Assembly (NCBI GenBank): GCA_016788565.1
Contig: JAEUSP010000018.1
Location: forward strand, 1 to 64,000
Direction: 5' to 3'
Source of the DNA: Chlorobiota bacterium
Lineage (GTDB): Bacteria > Bacteroidota > Ignavibacteria > OLB7
DNA: 64,000 nucleotides
Position 1 is the stretch's first letter. Every line of letters begins with the position of its first letter. The notes under the pieces are model-generated. The model ran no database searches. It had not been told where the DNA came from and was given only the letters and a program-made list of their open reading frames with translations. Positions 43,624 to 53,400 of the stretch are shown one piece after another. Made by a program: the position numbers and the translations under genes.

Positions 43624-45234
43624 ATGAATTCAAAACGCAAAATGTGGTTCACCATTCTCGGGCTGGCACTTGGGGTGCTGGTCGGCATCTACATCCAGCC
43701 CTCCATTTCCGGCGACAGCCCCTACGAGCAGTTCCGGAAGTTCGAGCAGGTGTTCAACCAAATCCAAAAAAGCTACGTTGACAACGTTGATTCCCCCAAG
43801 CTGATCGAGGCGGCAATCACCGGAATGTTAGAAGAGCTGGACCCTCACTCCGTCTATATCCCTGCCGAACAACAAAAGCGTGTGGAAGAAGACTTCCGCG
43901 GCAGCTTTGAAGGAATCGGCGTGGAGTTTGATGTTGTCCGCGACACCATCACCATCGTGACCGCAATCAACGGCGGGCCATCGGAAGCATTGGGAATTTT
44001 GGCAGGTGATAAAATCCTCAAGATTGATGGCAACAACGCCGTCGGGATGAAACGGGAAGATGTTCCCAAAAAACTGCGTGGCACAAAAGGGACTCACGTT
44101 GTTGTCACCATCTTCCGCCCCGGCAGCCGCGAGGTGAAAGACTACGACATCGTGCGGGACAAAATCCCGCTGTACACCGTTGACGCTGCCTTCGTGGATG
44201 AAGACGGAACCGCCTACTTGGCAATCAACCGTTTTGCCGAACCAACCTACGATGAGTTCATGGCCAACATGGATCGCCTTTCCCGCCAGGGGATGAAGCG
44301 GCTGGTGCTGGACCTTCGCGGCAACCCCGGCGGCTACATGGAGCGCGCAGTGCGGATTGTTGATGAGTTCATCTCCGGCGGCAAAGAAATCGTGTACACC
44401 AAAAGCAGCCGCTCGGAAGAACGGGAAGACTACATGTCCGAAGATGGGCAACGCTACGAGAAACTGCCGCTGATCGTTCTGCTGAATCAAGGCTCGGCAA
44501 GCGCGTCGGAGATTGTTTCCGGCGCAATCCAGGACCTTGACCGCGGCCTTGTTGTGGGGGAAACCTCCTTCGGCAAAGGGCTTGTCCAGAAGCAGTATCC
44601 ATTAACCGATGGCTCGGCATTCCGGCTGACGGTGGCGCGCTACTACACGCCATCGGGACGGCTGATCCAGCGCCCGTACGACAAAGGGAAAGAAGCCTAC
44701 TATCGCGGCGCAGAGCAGGATGAGCAAGAAGGGGACAACATCGAACACACGCACGACGTTCCCGACTCCACCAAGCCGGTGTACAAAACCAGCAACGGGC
44801 GGAAAGTGCTGGGCGGCGGCGGCATCACCCCCGACTACGTGGTGAAGTTCGACACCTTGCAGATGACCACCCGCGACATCATCCGCAAAAACATCATTTG
44901 GGACTTCACCGAGAAGTACATCAACGACCACGGCCAGGAGCTTCGGAAGAAGTACGGCGAAGATTTCCAACGCTTCCGCAAGGAGTTCCAGATCACCGAC
45001 GAGATGTTCAGCCAGATGCTGGAAATGGCAAAGAAGAAAGAGGTGGATGTGAAACAGAACGAAGTAAGCACCGATGCCTTCGATCTGAAAACCCGGCTGA
45101 AGTCCCGAATTGCACGCGGCTTGTGGGGAAACAACGCCTTCTACCAAATTGCGTTGGAGGACGACAAGCAGTACCAAAAAGCCAAAACGCTTTTCCCAGA
45201 AGCCATGAAAATCTCACGGCTGACCTCGCGGTAA
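43624..45234 (+). CDS. ctpA: C-terminal processing protease (S41)
   Basis: A 536-residue Ctp/Tsp-like serine protease. The N-terminal membrane anchor (about 8-25) places it in the periplasm. A PDZ domain covers about 90-170 (FEGIGVEF, GPSEALGILAGDKILKIDG). The catalytic pair is Ser293 in NQGSASASEIVSGA and Lys318 in TSFGKGLVQ, with the usual 25-residue spacing. LRGNPGGYM is also typical. The C-terminal 130 residues form an extra helical region. The start at 43624 is the Met just before the anchor. Confidence 0.95.
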   Translation: MNSKRKMWFTILGLALGVLVGIYIQPSISGDSPYEQFRKFEQVFNQIQKSYVDNVDSPKLIEAAITGMLEELDPHSVYIPAEQQKRVEEDFRGSFEGIGVEFDVVRDTITIVTAINGGPSEALGILAGDKILKIDGNNAVGMKREDVPKKLRGTKGTHVVVTIFRPGSREVKDYDIVRDKIPLYTVDAAFVDEDGTAYLAINRFAEPTYDEFMANMDRLSRQGMKRLVLDLRGNPGGYMERAVRIVDEFISGGKEIVYTKSSRSEEREDYMSEDGQRYEKLPLIVLLNQGSASASEIVSGAIQDLDRGLVVGETSFGKGLVQKQYPLTDGSAFRLTVARYYTPSGRLIQRPYDKGKEAYYRGAEQDEQEGDNIEHTHDVPDSTKPVYKTSNGRKVLGGGGITPDYVVKFDTLQMTTRDIIRKNIIWDFTEKYINDHGQELRKKYGEDFQRFRKEFQITDEMFSQMLEMAKKKEVDVKQNEVSTDAFDLKTRLKSRIARGLWGNNAFYQIALEDDKQYQKAKTLFPEAMKISRLTSR

Positions 45235-45263
45235 AGCAATGCGGTAAAGCAATGTGGAAATAA

Positions 45264-45306
45264 ACAGAACGGGGGAGCTTGCTGCACAGCAAGCTCCCCC
45301 GTTCTG
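45264..45306. terminator. Long terminator hairpin between ctpA and radA
   Basis: ACAGAACGGGGGAGCTTGC and GCAAGCTCCCCCGTTCTGT pair perfectly (19 bp or more) around TGCACA. It lies between two convergent genes and suits both strands. Just before it, TAAAGCAATG is directly repeated (45232-45252). Confidence 0.9.
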
Positions 45307-45380
45307 TTTCGGATGCTTGTGGGTTAAGCTCCAATAAACGGAGCTTGCAACAACACCCGCGGTGCCATTCCCTTCCACCC

Positions 45381-46742
45381 CTAAATCACCGCATCAATCC
45401 CAAAAGCAACCGCAGCAACGGGGCGAAGTTCAACGCCGTCGCGGGGGGTGGTTTTGCGGGCGTTTGCTTCGGGAAGCACCACCGTTTTGAAGCCTAATTT
45501 TGCGGCTTCGGCAACGCGCTGGTCGGCTTGCACCACCGTGCGAATTTCTCCGCCCAAGCCAATCTCACCAATCACCACCGCCTCACTTTCGGCGGGGACA
45601 TCGCGGAAGCTGGAGACGATTGCGGCGGCCACCGCAAGGTCAACCGCAGGGTCGTCCACCCGCACGCCGCCAGCGATATTCACGAACACATCATACTGCC
45701 CAAGCCCCAACCCCAGCCGCTTTTCCAGCACCGCCAGAAGCATCTGCAATCGCTTGTAGTCGAACCCCGTTGCCGACCGCTGCGGAACACCGTAACTGGT
45801 TGGCGTGACCAACGCTTGCGCCTCCACCAAAATCGGCCGCGAGCCTTCCAGCGTGGCCGTAATCACCGACCCACTTGCGCCGTAACTCCGCTCCGATAAA
45901 AACACCGAGCTTGGGTTGGCAACCTCCACCAACCCCTGCTCCCCCATCTCGAACACACCGATTTCGTTGGTGGAGCCGTAGCGGTTTTTTGTGGTTCGCA
46001 AAATTCGGTACAGGTGGGTGCGCTCCCCTTCGAATTGCAGCACCGTATCCACCATGTGTTCCAGAACTTTTGGCCCGGCAATGGTCCCTTCCTTTGTGAC
46101 GTGGCCCACAATGAAGATGGAGGTTCCGGTGGTTTTGGCAAGGTGCATCAGCGCGGCGGTGCACTCGCGCACTTGCGCAACCGACCCCGGTGCCGACTCG
46201 ATTTCGGGGTGGTAGGTGGTTTGGATGGAGTCAACGATAGCCACATCGGGGGCAAGGTCGCGGATTGCGCCAACAATCAAGGAAAGGTTTGTCTCGGTCA
46301 TCAGGCTAACGCCCGGGTTGTACACGCCCAATCGGTCGGCACGCATTTTAATTTGGCGAAGCGATTCCTCGCCGGTGATGTAGAGGATTGTTCGCCCTTT
46401 CAGCCCGGCGCACATCTGGGCCATCAGCGTGGATTTGCCAACGCCGGGGTCGCCGCCAACAAGGATGATGGAGCCGGCCATAATCCCCCCACCCAGCACC
46501 CGATCGAACTCGCCAATCCCCGTCAGGATGCGAAGCTCCTGCTGCACGGAAACTTGATCCAGCGTCACCACTTCGGCGCGTGTGGTTGCCGACCGCGGCC
46601 CGCGCGCGCCGGAGGGTGCGGCCGGGGTCTCGATCTCCTCCACGTAGGTTTCCCAGTTGCCGCACGAGGGGCATTTACCAACCCACCGCGAAGCAATCGC
46701 GCCGCAGCTTTGGCAGACAAATCGGGTACGTTGTTTGGACAT
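45381..46742 (-). CDS. radA: DNA repair protein RadA (Sms)
   Basis: A 453-residue RecA-like helicase that promotes branch migration. The N-terminal zinc finger has Cys10, Cys13, Cys24 and Cys27. The ATP site is GDPGVGKS at 97-104, the RadA-specific KNRYGSTNE lies at 252-260, and the C-terminal Lon-like domain contains DVFVNIAGGVRVDDPAVDLA. It is complete and convergent with ctpA. Confidence 0.97.
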   Translation of the reverse strand: MSKQRTRFVCQSCGAIASRWVGKCPSCGNWETYVEEIETPAAPSGARGPRSATTRAEVVTLDQVSVQQELRILTGIGEFDRVLGGGIMAGSIILVGGDPGVGKSTLMAQMCAGLKGRTILYITGEESLRQIKMRADRLGVYNPGVSLMTETNLSLIVGAIRDLAPDVAIVDSIQTTYHPEIESAPGSVAQVRECTAALMHLAKTTGTSIFIVGHVTKEGTIAGPKVLEHMVDTVLQFEGERTHLYRILRTTKNRYGSTNEIGVFEMGEQGLVEVANPSSVFLSERSYGASGSVITATLEGSRPILVEAQALVTPTSYGVPQRSATGFDYKRLQMLLAVLEKRLGLGLGQYDVFVNIAGGVRVDDPAVDLAVAAAIVSSFRDVPAESEAVVIGEIGLGGEIRTVVQADQRVAEAAKLGFKTVVLPEANARKTTPRDGVELRPVAAVAFGIDAVI

Positions 46743-46886
46743 GCTTGGAGGAAAAGTTGGTGGAAGAATTGTTGGTGATTGGCGATAACGATGACGTGGC
46801 GAATATACAACTTGCCGCTCGCGAAGCAGCAGCGCAGACGCACCTTGATGGTGATATTTTTCTCACATCACTGTGCTTCAAGCATA

Positions 46887-46935
46887 ACAAGCAGACCGCT
46901 CGGAATACTTTCATATTCCAAGCGGTCTGCTTGTT
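46887..46935. terminator. Terminator hairpin after the anti-sigma gene
   Basis: AACAAGCAGACCGCT / AGCGGTCTGCTTGTT, extended by GGAATA / TATTCC across one mismatch, forms a stem of about 21 bp with the loop CTTTCA. It lies 14 bp past the stop at 46949 (minus strand). Confidence 0.85.
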
Positions 46936-46948
46936 GATTCTACTCTAT

Positions 46949-48655
46949 TTACTCAGCCTTCCCCAGGCTGCGCAGATGCCCTTGCAGTTGCTGGCGTTGC
47001 TGGGCTGGCAAGGGGCTTAGGTCAATCACCGCTTGGCCATCCACCACTTCATATTGAAGCTCAGTTGCTTCCCCTCTGGTTCGTTTGCTTTCCCCTTTCT
47101 GCACCAGCGTGACTTGGATTGTGTGGGCCGAGTCAAGGTACAGTTGGGCGTTGCGCACCAGTGTGGTTTCCGCAAGCAGGCGTTGCGTGGCCGGCTTGGT
47201 GAAGGTCAGCTGGTTGTTGCTGAACCCAGCAATATCATCCGCGCCAACTTGGGGGCCGGCAGCGGCAAGCCCTTGTTGTGATGAACTGACCACAGCAGAC
47301 CGGGCTGGGCTAACCTCTTTTTTCCGCGCTTTGGAAAGGGACTTCCCCTCTTCCGATTTTTCAGCGGCAAACTCAGCCGGGGCATCTTTGTTGAGCTGCT
47401 TGGAGGAAGCCTTCACACTTCTGCCACGCGGATTGATTTTGTGCAGATCGGCAGCGATTGCCACTGGCGGCGGCGGTGGCTCGGCAGATGCAATCGCGTT
47501 CGGTGCGGAGCTTTCCGGTGTTGTTGCGGGGGTTGTCCCCATCAAGCTGATACCGCCGCTGGGTGGCATGGAGTTGCTGAACACCACCCCTCTATCCAAC
47601 GGGTGTTCTGCGCCCATCCCCTCTTCCTCCCCTTCAGCAAGCAATTCGGCAATCGTGATGGTGGGTGTGGTATCGGCAGTGGCGGTACGCAAATATGCTG
47701 CACGTCCGCTTCCATCCAACATCATTGTGCCATCACGAGCATCCAATTTCAGCGAGGTTGAGGCTTCATCTTCATCAAACCGTGCAATTGCACCTCCGCT
47801 CGCTTCACTTGTTCGGCTGGCCTCGGCCATCGCAATCTCGCTATCCTCCACTGTTCCAAATGGATCAGCGTGGGAAATGGATTCGGGAGCTACGTCATCC
47901 ATTGCAGTGATGGCATCGCCGTTGTGCGCTTCTGCTCGGCCAGCGCGGGTGCGGTACAATGCCGCGCCGCCTTCATCTGCCGAGGCTGCTGCGGGTTGGC
48001 TGGTTGGCTGATTCATCGCCAGCAGTTCCTGTCCAACTTTTCCTGCAATCGCTGAATCGGCCTGAACCGGGGAAGCGGCGGCTCCATTGCCCGATTCCGT
48101 TTTTGTTTGCGGCATCACTCCAACGCCCTGGCTAAGCTGGGCATCGGCAAGGCTTGGCTCGGCTTGATTGCCGCCAAACCCACCACGCTGCCAAACAATG
48201 CCGCTGGCAACCACCAACACCAGCAGTGGAAGCAGAATTGCAGCCAACCGACGGCGGCGGCGGCGTTCCGTGGCTTGGTTGACGGCCAAGCCCGAGCGGG
48301 AAACAGAGTGGTTGAGCGACGCAAACCGGGACGGTGTGGAAATTGTTTTTTGCGGCTGCATCAGCAACGGTGCTACCGGGGATGCGGGAACGGAATCTGC
48401 TACATCGGGGGCCCCTGAATCGGCAAACGATCCCATCCCTTCTTCCCGTTGCAGGCGGCTGAACAGGGCGTTGCGCATCTGGGGGCTTGGCGTGTGCAGC
48501 ACCCGTGCGTCGCGGGCAACCCCCTGCAAGGCAATCTGCGCCCTGAAAATTTTCCGCGCCTCGGGCGAGACCGACAAGCGATGATGCAGCTCGGCCTCGG
48601 CCTCGCTGCTCAGCGTGCCATCAAGGTATTGTGATATTAGCTCTTCGATATTCAT
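46949..48655 (-). CDS. Large membrane-bound putative anti-sigma factor
   Basis: A 568-residue protein. The N-terminus MNIEELISQYLDGTLSSEAEAELHHRL is like anti-sigma/FecR-type cytosolic domains. After a basic RRRRRR run comes one transmembrane segment (about 138-155), then a roughly 400-residue periplasmic part of low complexity (Ala, Ser, Pro, Glu) that ends in a compact region (about 490-568). The gene follows an ECF sigma gene on the same strand, 99 bp away, so a cognate pair is likely. The unusually long periplasmic part may be the sensor. Confidence 0.8.
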   Translation of the reverse strand: MNIEELISQYLDGTLSSEAEAELHHRLSVSPEARKIFRAQIALQGVARDARVLHTPSPQMRNALFSRLQREEGMGSFADSGAPDVADSVPASPVAPLLMQPQKTISTPSRFASLNHSVSRSGLAVNQATERRRRRRLAAILLPLLVLVVASGIVWQRGGFGGNQAEPSLADAQLSQGVGVMPQTKTESGNGAAASPVQADSAIAGKVGQELLAMNQPTSQPAAASADEGGAALYRTRAGRAEAHNGDAITAMDDVAPESISHADPFGTVEDSEIAMAEASRTSEASGGAIARFDEDEASTSLKLDARDGTMMLDGSGRAAYLRTATADTTPTITIAELLAEGEEEGMGAEHPLDRGVVFSNSMPPSGGISLMGTTPATTPESSAPNAIASAEPPPPPVAIAADLHKINPRGRSVKASSKQLNKDAPAEFAAEKSEEGKSLSKARKKEVSPARSAVVSSSQQGLAAAGPQVGADDIAGFSNNQLTFTKPATQRLLAETTLVRNAQLYLDSAHTIQVTLVQKGESKRTRGEATELQYEVVDGQAVIDLSPLPAQQRQQLQGHLRSLGKAE

Positions 48656-48660
48656 CGTGC

Positions 48661-48710
48661 TGTTATTGAAATGCCAAATGTCAAGTGCCGAGTGTCGAAT
48701 GGGGGATTGG
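48661..48710 (-). repeat. Heptamer array in the anti-sigma leader
   Basis: On the plus strand the units are AAATGCC, AAATGTC, AAGTGCC, GAGTGTC and GAATGGG. Read on the minus strand they end about 13 bp before the ATG at 48655. The 7-bp period is the same as in the other arrays, but the consensus is different. Confidence 0.75.
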
Positions 48711-48754
48711 GGGCATTGGGCTTTCTCGGATAAGTTTCCTTGCCATTGATTCGA

Positions 48755-49420
48755 TTACTCATCTTTCACCAAAAATTTTTCTAATGCTTTGCGGAGTGCG
48801 CGGCGGGCGCGGCTGATCCGCATTCTGGCGGCTTCCTGGGTGCAGCCGACGGTGGCGGCCACTTCCTCATACTCCATTCCGTTCACCTCGCGCAGCACAA
48901 ACACATCCCGCAGTGATTGCGGCAGAAGGTCAATCGCTATCTGCAGTTGCTTGTGGATGGTCTCGTTGGCGAACAGGTCATCTTCGCCGTAGAGTTGCGA
49001 GAAAGATTCCTCGACGGGAACCATCAGGCGTTCATCCCAGCGGCTGGTCTCCTGGTCGTCATCGGGGGTAAGGCTGATGGTGGGACGGTTGGAGCGGTGG
49101 AAACTGATGGCCAGATTGTGTGCCACGCGGAACAACCACCCACGGAAATTCTGCACCGGCTTGTACTCCTCTCCGCGGTTCAAAATCTCCTGCCGTCGTC
49201 CCCGTTCGCGGAACAATTTCACGAAGGTCTCTTGGAACAGATCGTCGGCAACGTCAGGGGTATCTTTCAGGATGGTGCGCAGGTAGGTGAGAATGCCTTT
49301 GTCGTAGCGTTCGTACAGGCCAACATAGGCTTGCTCGCTTCCAAGCAGAAACTGCTCCAACAGCGTTTCATCGCTAAGGTCGCTGGCGACTGATGTTCGT
49401 ATCTGGTGTCGGGAGTTCAA
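48755..49420 (-). CDS. ECF RNA polymerase sigma factor
   Basis: A 221-residue ECF sigma factor: sigma-2 with YDKGILTYLRTILKD, DVADDLFQETFVKLF and FRGWLFRVAHNLAISFHR, and sigma-4 with LPQSLRDVFVLREVNGMEYE and the HTH CTQEAARMRISRARRALRKAL. It starts with TTG at 49420; no in-frame ATG lies nearby upstream. The downstream gene encodes its probable anti-sigma factor. Confidence 0.93.
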   Translation of the reverse strand: MNSRHQIRTSVASDLSDETLLEQFLLGSEQAYVGLYERYDKGILTYLRTILKDTPDVADDLFQETFVKLFRERGRRQEILNRGEEYKPVQNFRGWLFRVAHNLAISFHRSNRPTISLTPDDDQETSRWDERLMVPVEESFSQLYGEDDLFANETIHKQLQIAIDLLPQSLRDVFVLREVNGMEYEEVAATVGCTQEAARMRISRARRALRKALEKFLVKDE

Positions 49421-49558
49421 CGCAATGCTCAGGATTGTTTTGGTTGCGCGTTCCTTGGCCTGACGCAGCGGAAGGAATGATGTAACAGCCCCGCCCCCGC
49501 TGCTTGTTCGCTTGTTGTTGCACCACCGTTGAAGTTTGTGGCGAAGTTTTGCCCGTGG

Positions 49559-50425
49559 TCACAGTTCCCGTGCCGAGAAGGTGTCGCCCCCCACCAACGT
49601 CCCACTCTGCAGCCCCTTGCGGAACCAGCGGGTTCGTTGCTCGGAAGTCCCGTGCGTGAAGGCATCGGGGACGGTGTAGCCCTGGGCCTCCATCTGCAGA
49701 CGGTCGTCGCCAATGGCGGTGGCGGCGCGCAAGGCTTCTTCGATATCGCCAACCTCTAACAATCCCTGCTGCTGGGCGTGGTGCGCCCAAACCCCGGCCA
49801 GATAATCGGCCTGAAGCTCCAACCGCACCGAAAGTTCGTTGGCGGCGGTTTTCCCCACGCGCTGCTGCTGGCGGTGAACCCGTTCGGAAATTCCCAACAG
49901 GTTCTGGATGTGGTGGCCAACTTCATGGGCAATCACGTAGGCTTGCGCAAAATCCCCGGGCGAGCGGAAGCGGCTGCGAAGCTCACGGAAAAAGGAGAGA
50001 TCAATATAGACCTTCTGATCCATGGGGCAGTAGAACGGCCCCACCGATGCCCCCGCCACGCCGCACGCCGATTGAACTTGGTCGGAAAAAAGGACCAATC
50101 GCGGCTGGCGGTACGCCTGGCCTTCGCGCTGCAAAATCCCCGACCAAACGTCCTCGGTGTTCCCCAACACTGCCGAAACAAACGCCTTCGCGGAGTCATC
50201 GGCTGGGTTGATTGGGCGGGTAGCTTCCGCCTGCTGCGAAGGGGAAGGGAGCATCGGAGCTTGGTCGGTGATGGCCCCGGGGTCCACCCCAAGCATGTAG
50301 GCAATCAGTGCGATAACGATTGCCCCCATCCCCCCACCAACCGCTAACCCACGCCGCGGCCCACCACCACCTGCTCCGCGTTGGTCTTCGATGTTGTTGC
50401 TTTGGCGTAAGTCTTTCCAGCGCAT
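49559..50425 (-). CDS. ypfJ: Neutral zinc metallopeptidase, YpfJ family
   Basis: A 288-residue membrane-anchored peptidase. The N-terminus MRWKDLRQSNNIEDQRG is characteristic of the family, followed by one transmembrane segment (about 28-46) and the zinc site HEVGHHIQN at 167-175 with ELQADYLAGVWAHH downstream. The substrate is unknown. It lies between the AAA+ regulator and the ECF sigma gene on the same strand. Confidence 0.95.
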   Translation of the reverse strand: MRWKDLRQSNNIEDQRGAGGGGPRRGLAVGGGMGAIVIALIAYMLGVDPGAITDQAPMLPSPSQQAEATRPINPADDSAKAFVSAVLGNTEDVWSGILQREGQAYRQPRLVLFSDQVQSACGVAGASVGPFYCPMDQKVYIDLSFFRELRSRFRSPGDFAQAYVIAHEVGHHIQNLLGISERVHRQQQRVGKTAANELSVRLELQADYLAGVWAHHAQQQGLLEVGDIEEALRAATAIGDDRLQMEAQGYTVPDAFTHGTSEQRTRWFRKGLQSGTLVGGDTFSAREL

Positions 50426-50494
50426 GATGTTTTCTGGTTTTTATGATAGCCGCAGTTTTTTTCAGCCTGGTCGCGGGTTGCTTCCAACTTCCCG

Positions 50495-53400
50495 TTACTC
50501 ACTCTCCTCTGCTTTCATTGCCACCCATTGGGTATCGGCCAATTTACCTTGCCGTAGCAGTGCGGACTGAAGCAGATTTCCCACCTCCTCATCTTCCGGC
50601 AAAATAGAAAAGGTTTGCTGTAATAATTGCTCGGCTCCGGTTGTGTCCTCCTCCTTCAGCAATCGCTTGGCAATGGCCACGGCGGTGTCGCGGGTGCGGG
50701 TCTCAAATTCTTCACGAAGGCTTTCGTAGAATTCATCGTACAAACCGGGGAATGGAACCTGGCCACGCCACAGCGCAAGCGTCCGCTGGATGTTCCGCAA
50801 GGCATCGGCAACGCCCCCTTCGCGAAGGAACTGGCGGGCGTTGCGAAGCGCGGTGTAGGCTTCCAGAATATCCGCTTGGCACAGGTCGGGGTGAAGGCGT
50901 GGGGTGTCGCCATCGGTCAGGATCATCTCCGCCGTGCCGATTGCCTCACGCAGGCGAAGCACGGCAACGTTCATCGAGCGGCGTGCGCGGTCGGGGTCTT
51001 CCAGGTCGTTGGTGGCCAGCCGGCAAAAATCAATTTTTTCCAACGGTTCGCGCAGCATTGCATCGGCAACCAGCAGCCCCAGCAGTGCTTGGTTGCGCGC
51101 CCCGCGAAGCCGCGTCGGCTCGGTTCCGCGTGGTTGGATTGTCATCTTCCCAAACATTCCAATCCGCAAGGCTGGCTCCTCAACGGTGGCGGATTGCTGG
51201 TTGCTTTCGGCAGTTTTTGCCATCCCGCGAGCGGTGCGCCGCCAACGGGCGGTTTCTTCTGGCGGAAGGTGGTGGCCGTAATGCTCCAGCACACCTTCAA
51301 TTGGGGAATGCACGCCATGCTCCACAAACCACTCCATCAGGCCGCGCACCACGGTTTGCGGAAGCTGACCAGCAGCAGCAATTACCGCTCCCTTCCCTTC
51401 CGCCTGGGCGCGATTTAGTTCGTGCAAGAAGCAGTAGCGGTCGGCAAGGTCGTAGGTGCGAAGGATTGGTTGCTGAAGCTCCTTTCGCAGACTTTGCATC
51501 ACCTCCAACGCCAACTCCAACCCCATCGGCTCAACTCCATTTCCAGCGGTGATCGCTGCGTGCAGTTGCAGCAATGGATGCTCTTCTTCCAGCAGATCAT
51601 CCGCTGGGTTTAGGCTGGCGGGTGATTGGGAAACTTGATGCCAGAAGAGTTTCTGCGCAGCTGGCAAATCTTGCGGATCGAACTGGCAGAATGTGGCCAT
51701 CCCAACCGCCCCTTCTGCGTCGAACCGGAGTGCCAGCGCAAGGCAAATATCCCAGCAACGGCGGGCGATAAGGGTGTGCAACTCTTCATCAACATTCCCC
51801 CAGTTTGGCAAGGCCGCAAGCAGTGATTGAAGCTCGGTTGCCGAAGCCCCCATCAACGCCAGCGATGCGGCTTTCAGCAATGAAGCGGAGTAGAAACTTT
51901 GCCAGTAGGCTGCGTCGCGGAAGTAGCGCGTCAGGGGGTTGGCTTGGGCGATGGTTTCGGTGGGATTTCCGGTTGTGCCCAGGAACTCTAGAACCCACGG
52001 GCGGTGGCGCAAATCGCCCCCATCCAGCGCGTCAAGTTGCTGGCGCAGCCGTTGCCGTCGCGATAACTCCTGGGCCGTGTCGAATTTCAGAATCAGGTAG
52101 CGTGCAACGTGCAGCAACGCATGGTTCTTGAACGGATCGGTGGCGTGCGGGCTTTCCATCAAGTCATCCAATTCCTGCTCAATCGCCTCCATCCGCCCCA
52201 AGTCCGGCTCGATAATCGCAAAGTGCATCGCCTGGCTTAGGAACTCTAAATATGGGAAATCGAAGCGGACCTCTGGATGCTGGCGGCAAAGGGATTGCAC
52301 CTCCTGCCAGATGTCCAGATAAGCGGGGTCCTGGGTGTGCCACAGATATTCTTGTTGGAAGGAGAGGGCGTACATTCGTGCGGTTGGGTAGTCATTTTCC
52401 AGCAGCGTCGCGGAAATATGCATAATCTCAGCGATCATTTCGGCATAGGCTTCGGGGGCGTTTCTGGAGCGGAGTTGGTTCACCCCACGCATCAGCAACT
52501 CAATCCGAACCCGGTATTGGTCGGTTTGATGTTCCCAATGCTCCACCCCCTGATACAGGACTTGGCAGGCATGGTAGATGGTGAGCGCGTAAGGCCAATC
52601 GGCTGAATGATCCAGCGCAGCAGCAACCGGAAGCAACCGCGTGATTGCTTGCTCGGCTACGGCTTGTGGCAGCGATTCCGGGTTGGCGCATTCCAGCAGA
52701 AATTGAAATGGGCGAACAGAAAAAATGGGAGGTGAGTTGGCAAGCAACCGGGCAATGCTCCCGAACGATGGAGTAGCACGCTCCCACAACCAGCGGTGCA
52801 GCAGCGTGTGGACGAACGCAAACGGAGGGTGGGCGCTTGCCACACCATTCAGCGGATAGGAAGCCGTCAGTGGGCGGGCAATCACCCCTTGCTCAACAAG
52901 ACGAGGCAGCATTGCTTCCGCCCCGGGGAGCAGCAACGTGGCCGACTCGAACGAGAACGATTCCCCCAACACCCCAAGCATCTGTGCGGCATGAAGTTCT
53001 ACATCGGAAAGGTGCGAGATCATCCCTTCGGAAATACGCTGGGCTGTGCGCCCCACCACTTCGGCAAACGCCGCCGGGGCCAGGCTAACGCGCCAGATGT
53101 TTGTTGCTTCCTCCATCCGCATCGCCCCGCTGTTGATAGCCCCGCGCAGTGCCGAACGGAACGCCAGCGGGTTGCCAAGCGTTGCCCGCTCCATTGCTTG
53201 CAAGGCTTCGGGGTTGGCGCGGTCGTCAAACAGCTCGCGCCAAAGTTGTGCAAGGTCTTCGCGTTGCAACCCGGCCAGGGCAATCTCTTCGCGGATGAAC
53301 GGTTGCAACAGCGCGCGGGCATCAAGTTCGGCTGGGCGCGAGGTGCAAAGGATTGCAAGAGGGTCATCGGCAAGCAAGTCCAGCAGAATCGCAAACTCGC

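Noticed and set aside
47085-48011. 308-codon plus-strand frame opposite the second anti-sigma gene
   Set aside because: Its Ser/Ala-rich translation mirrors the low-complexity anti-sigma tail; the minus strand has the anti-sigma N-domain, a membrane segment and a terminator in the right place.
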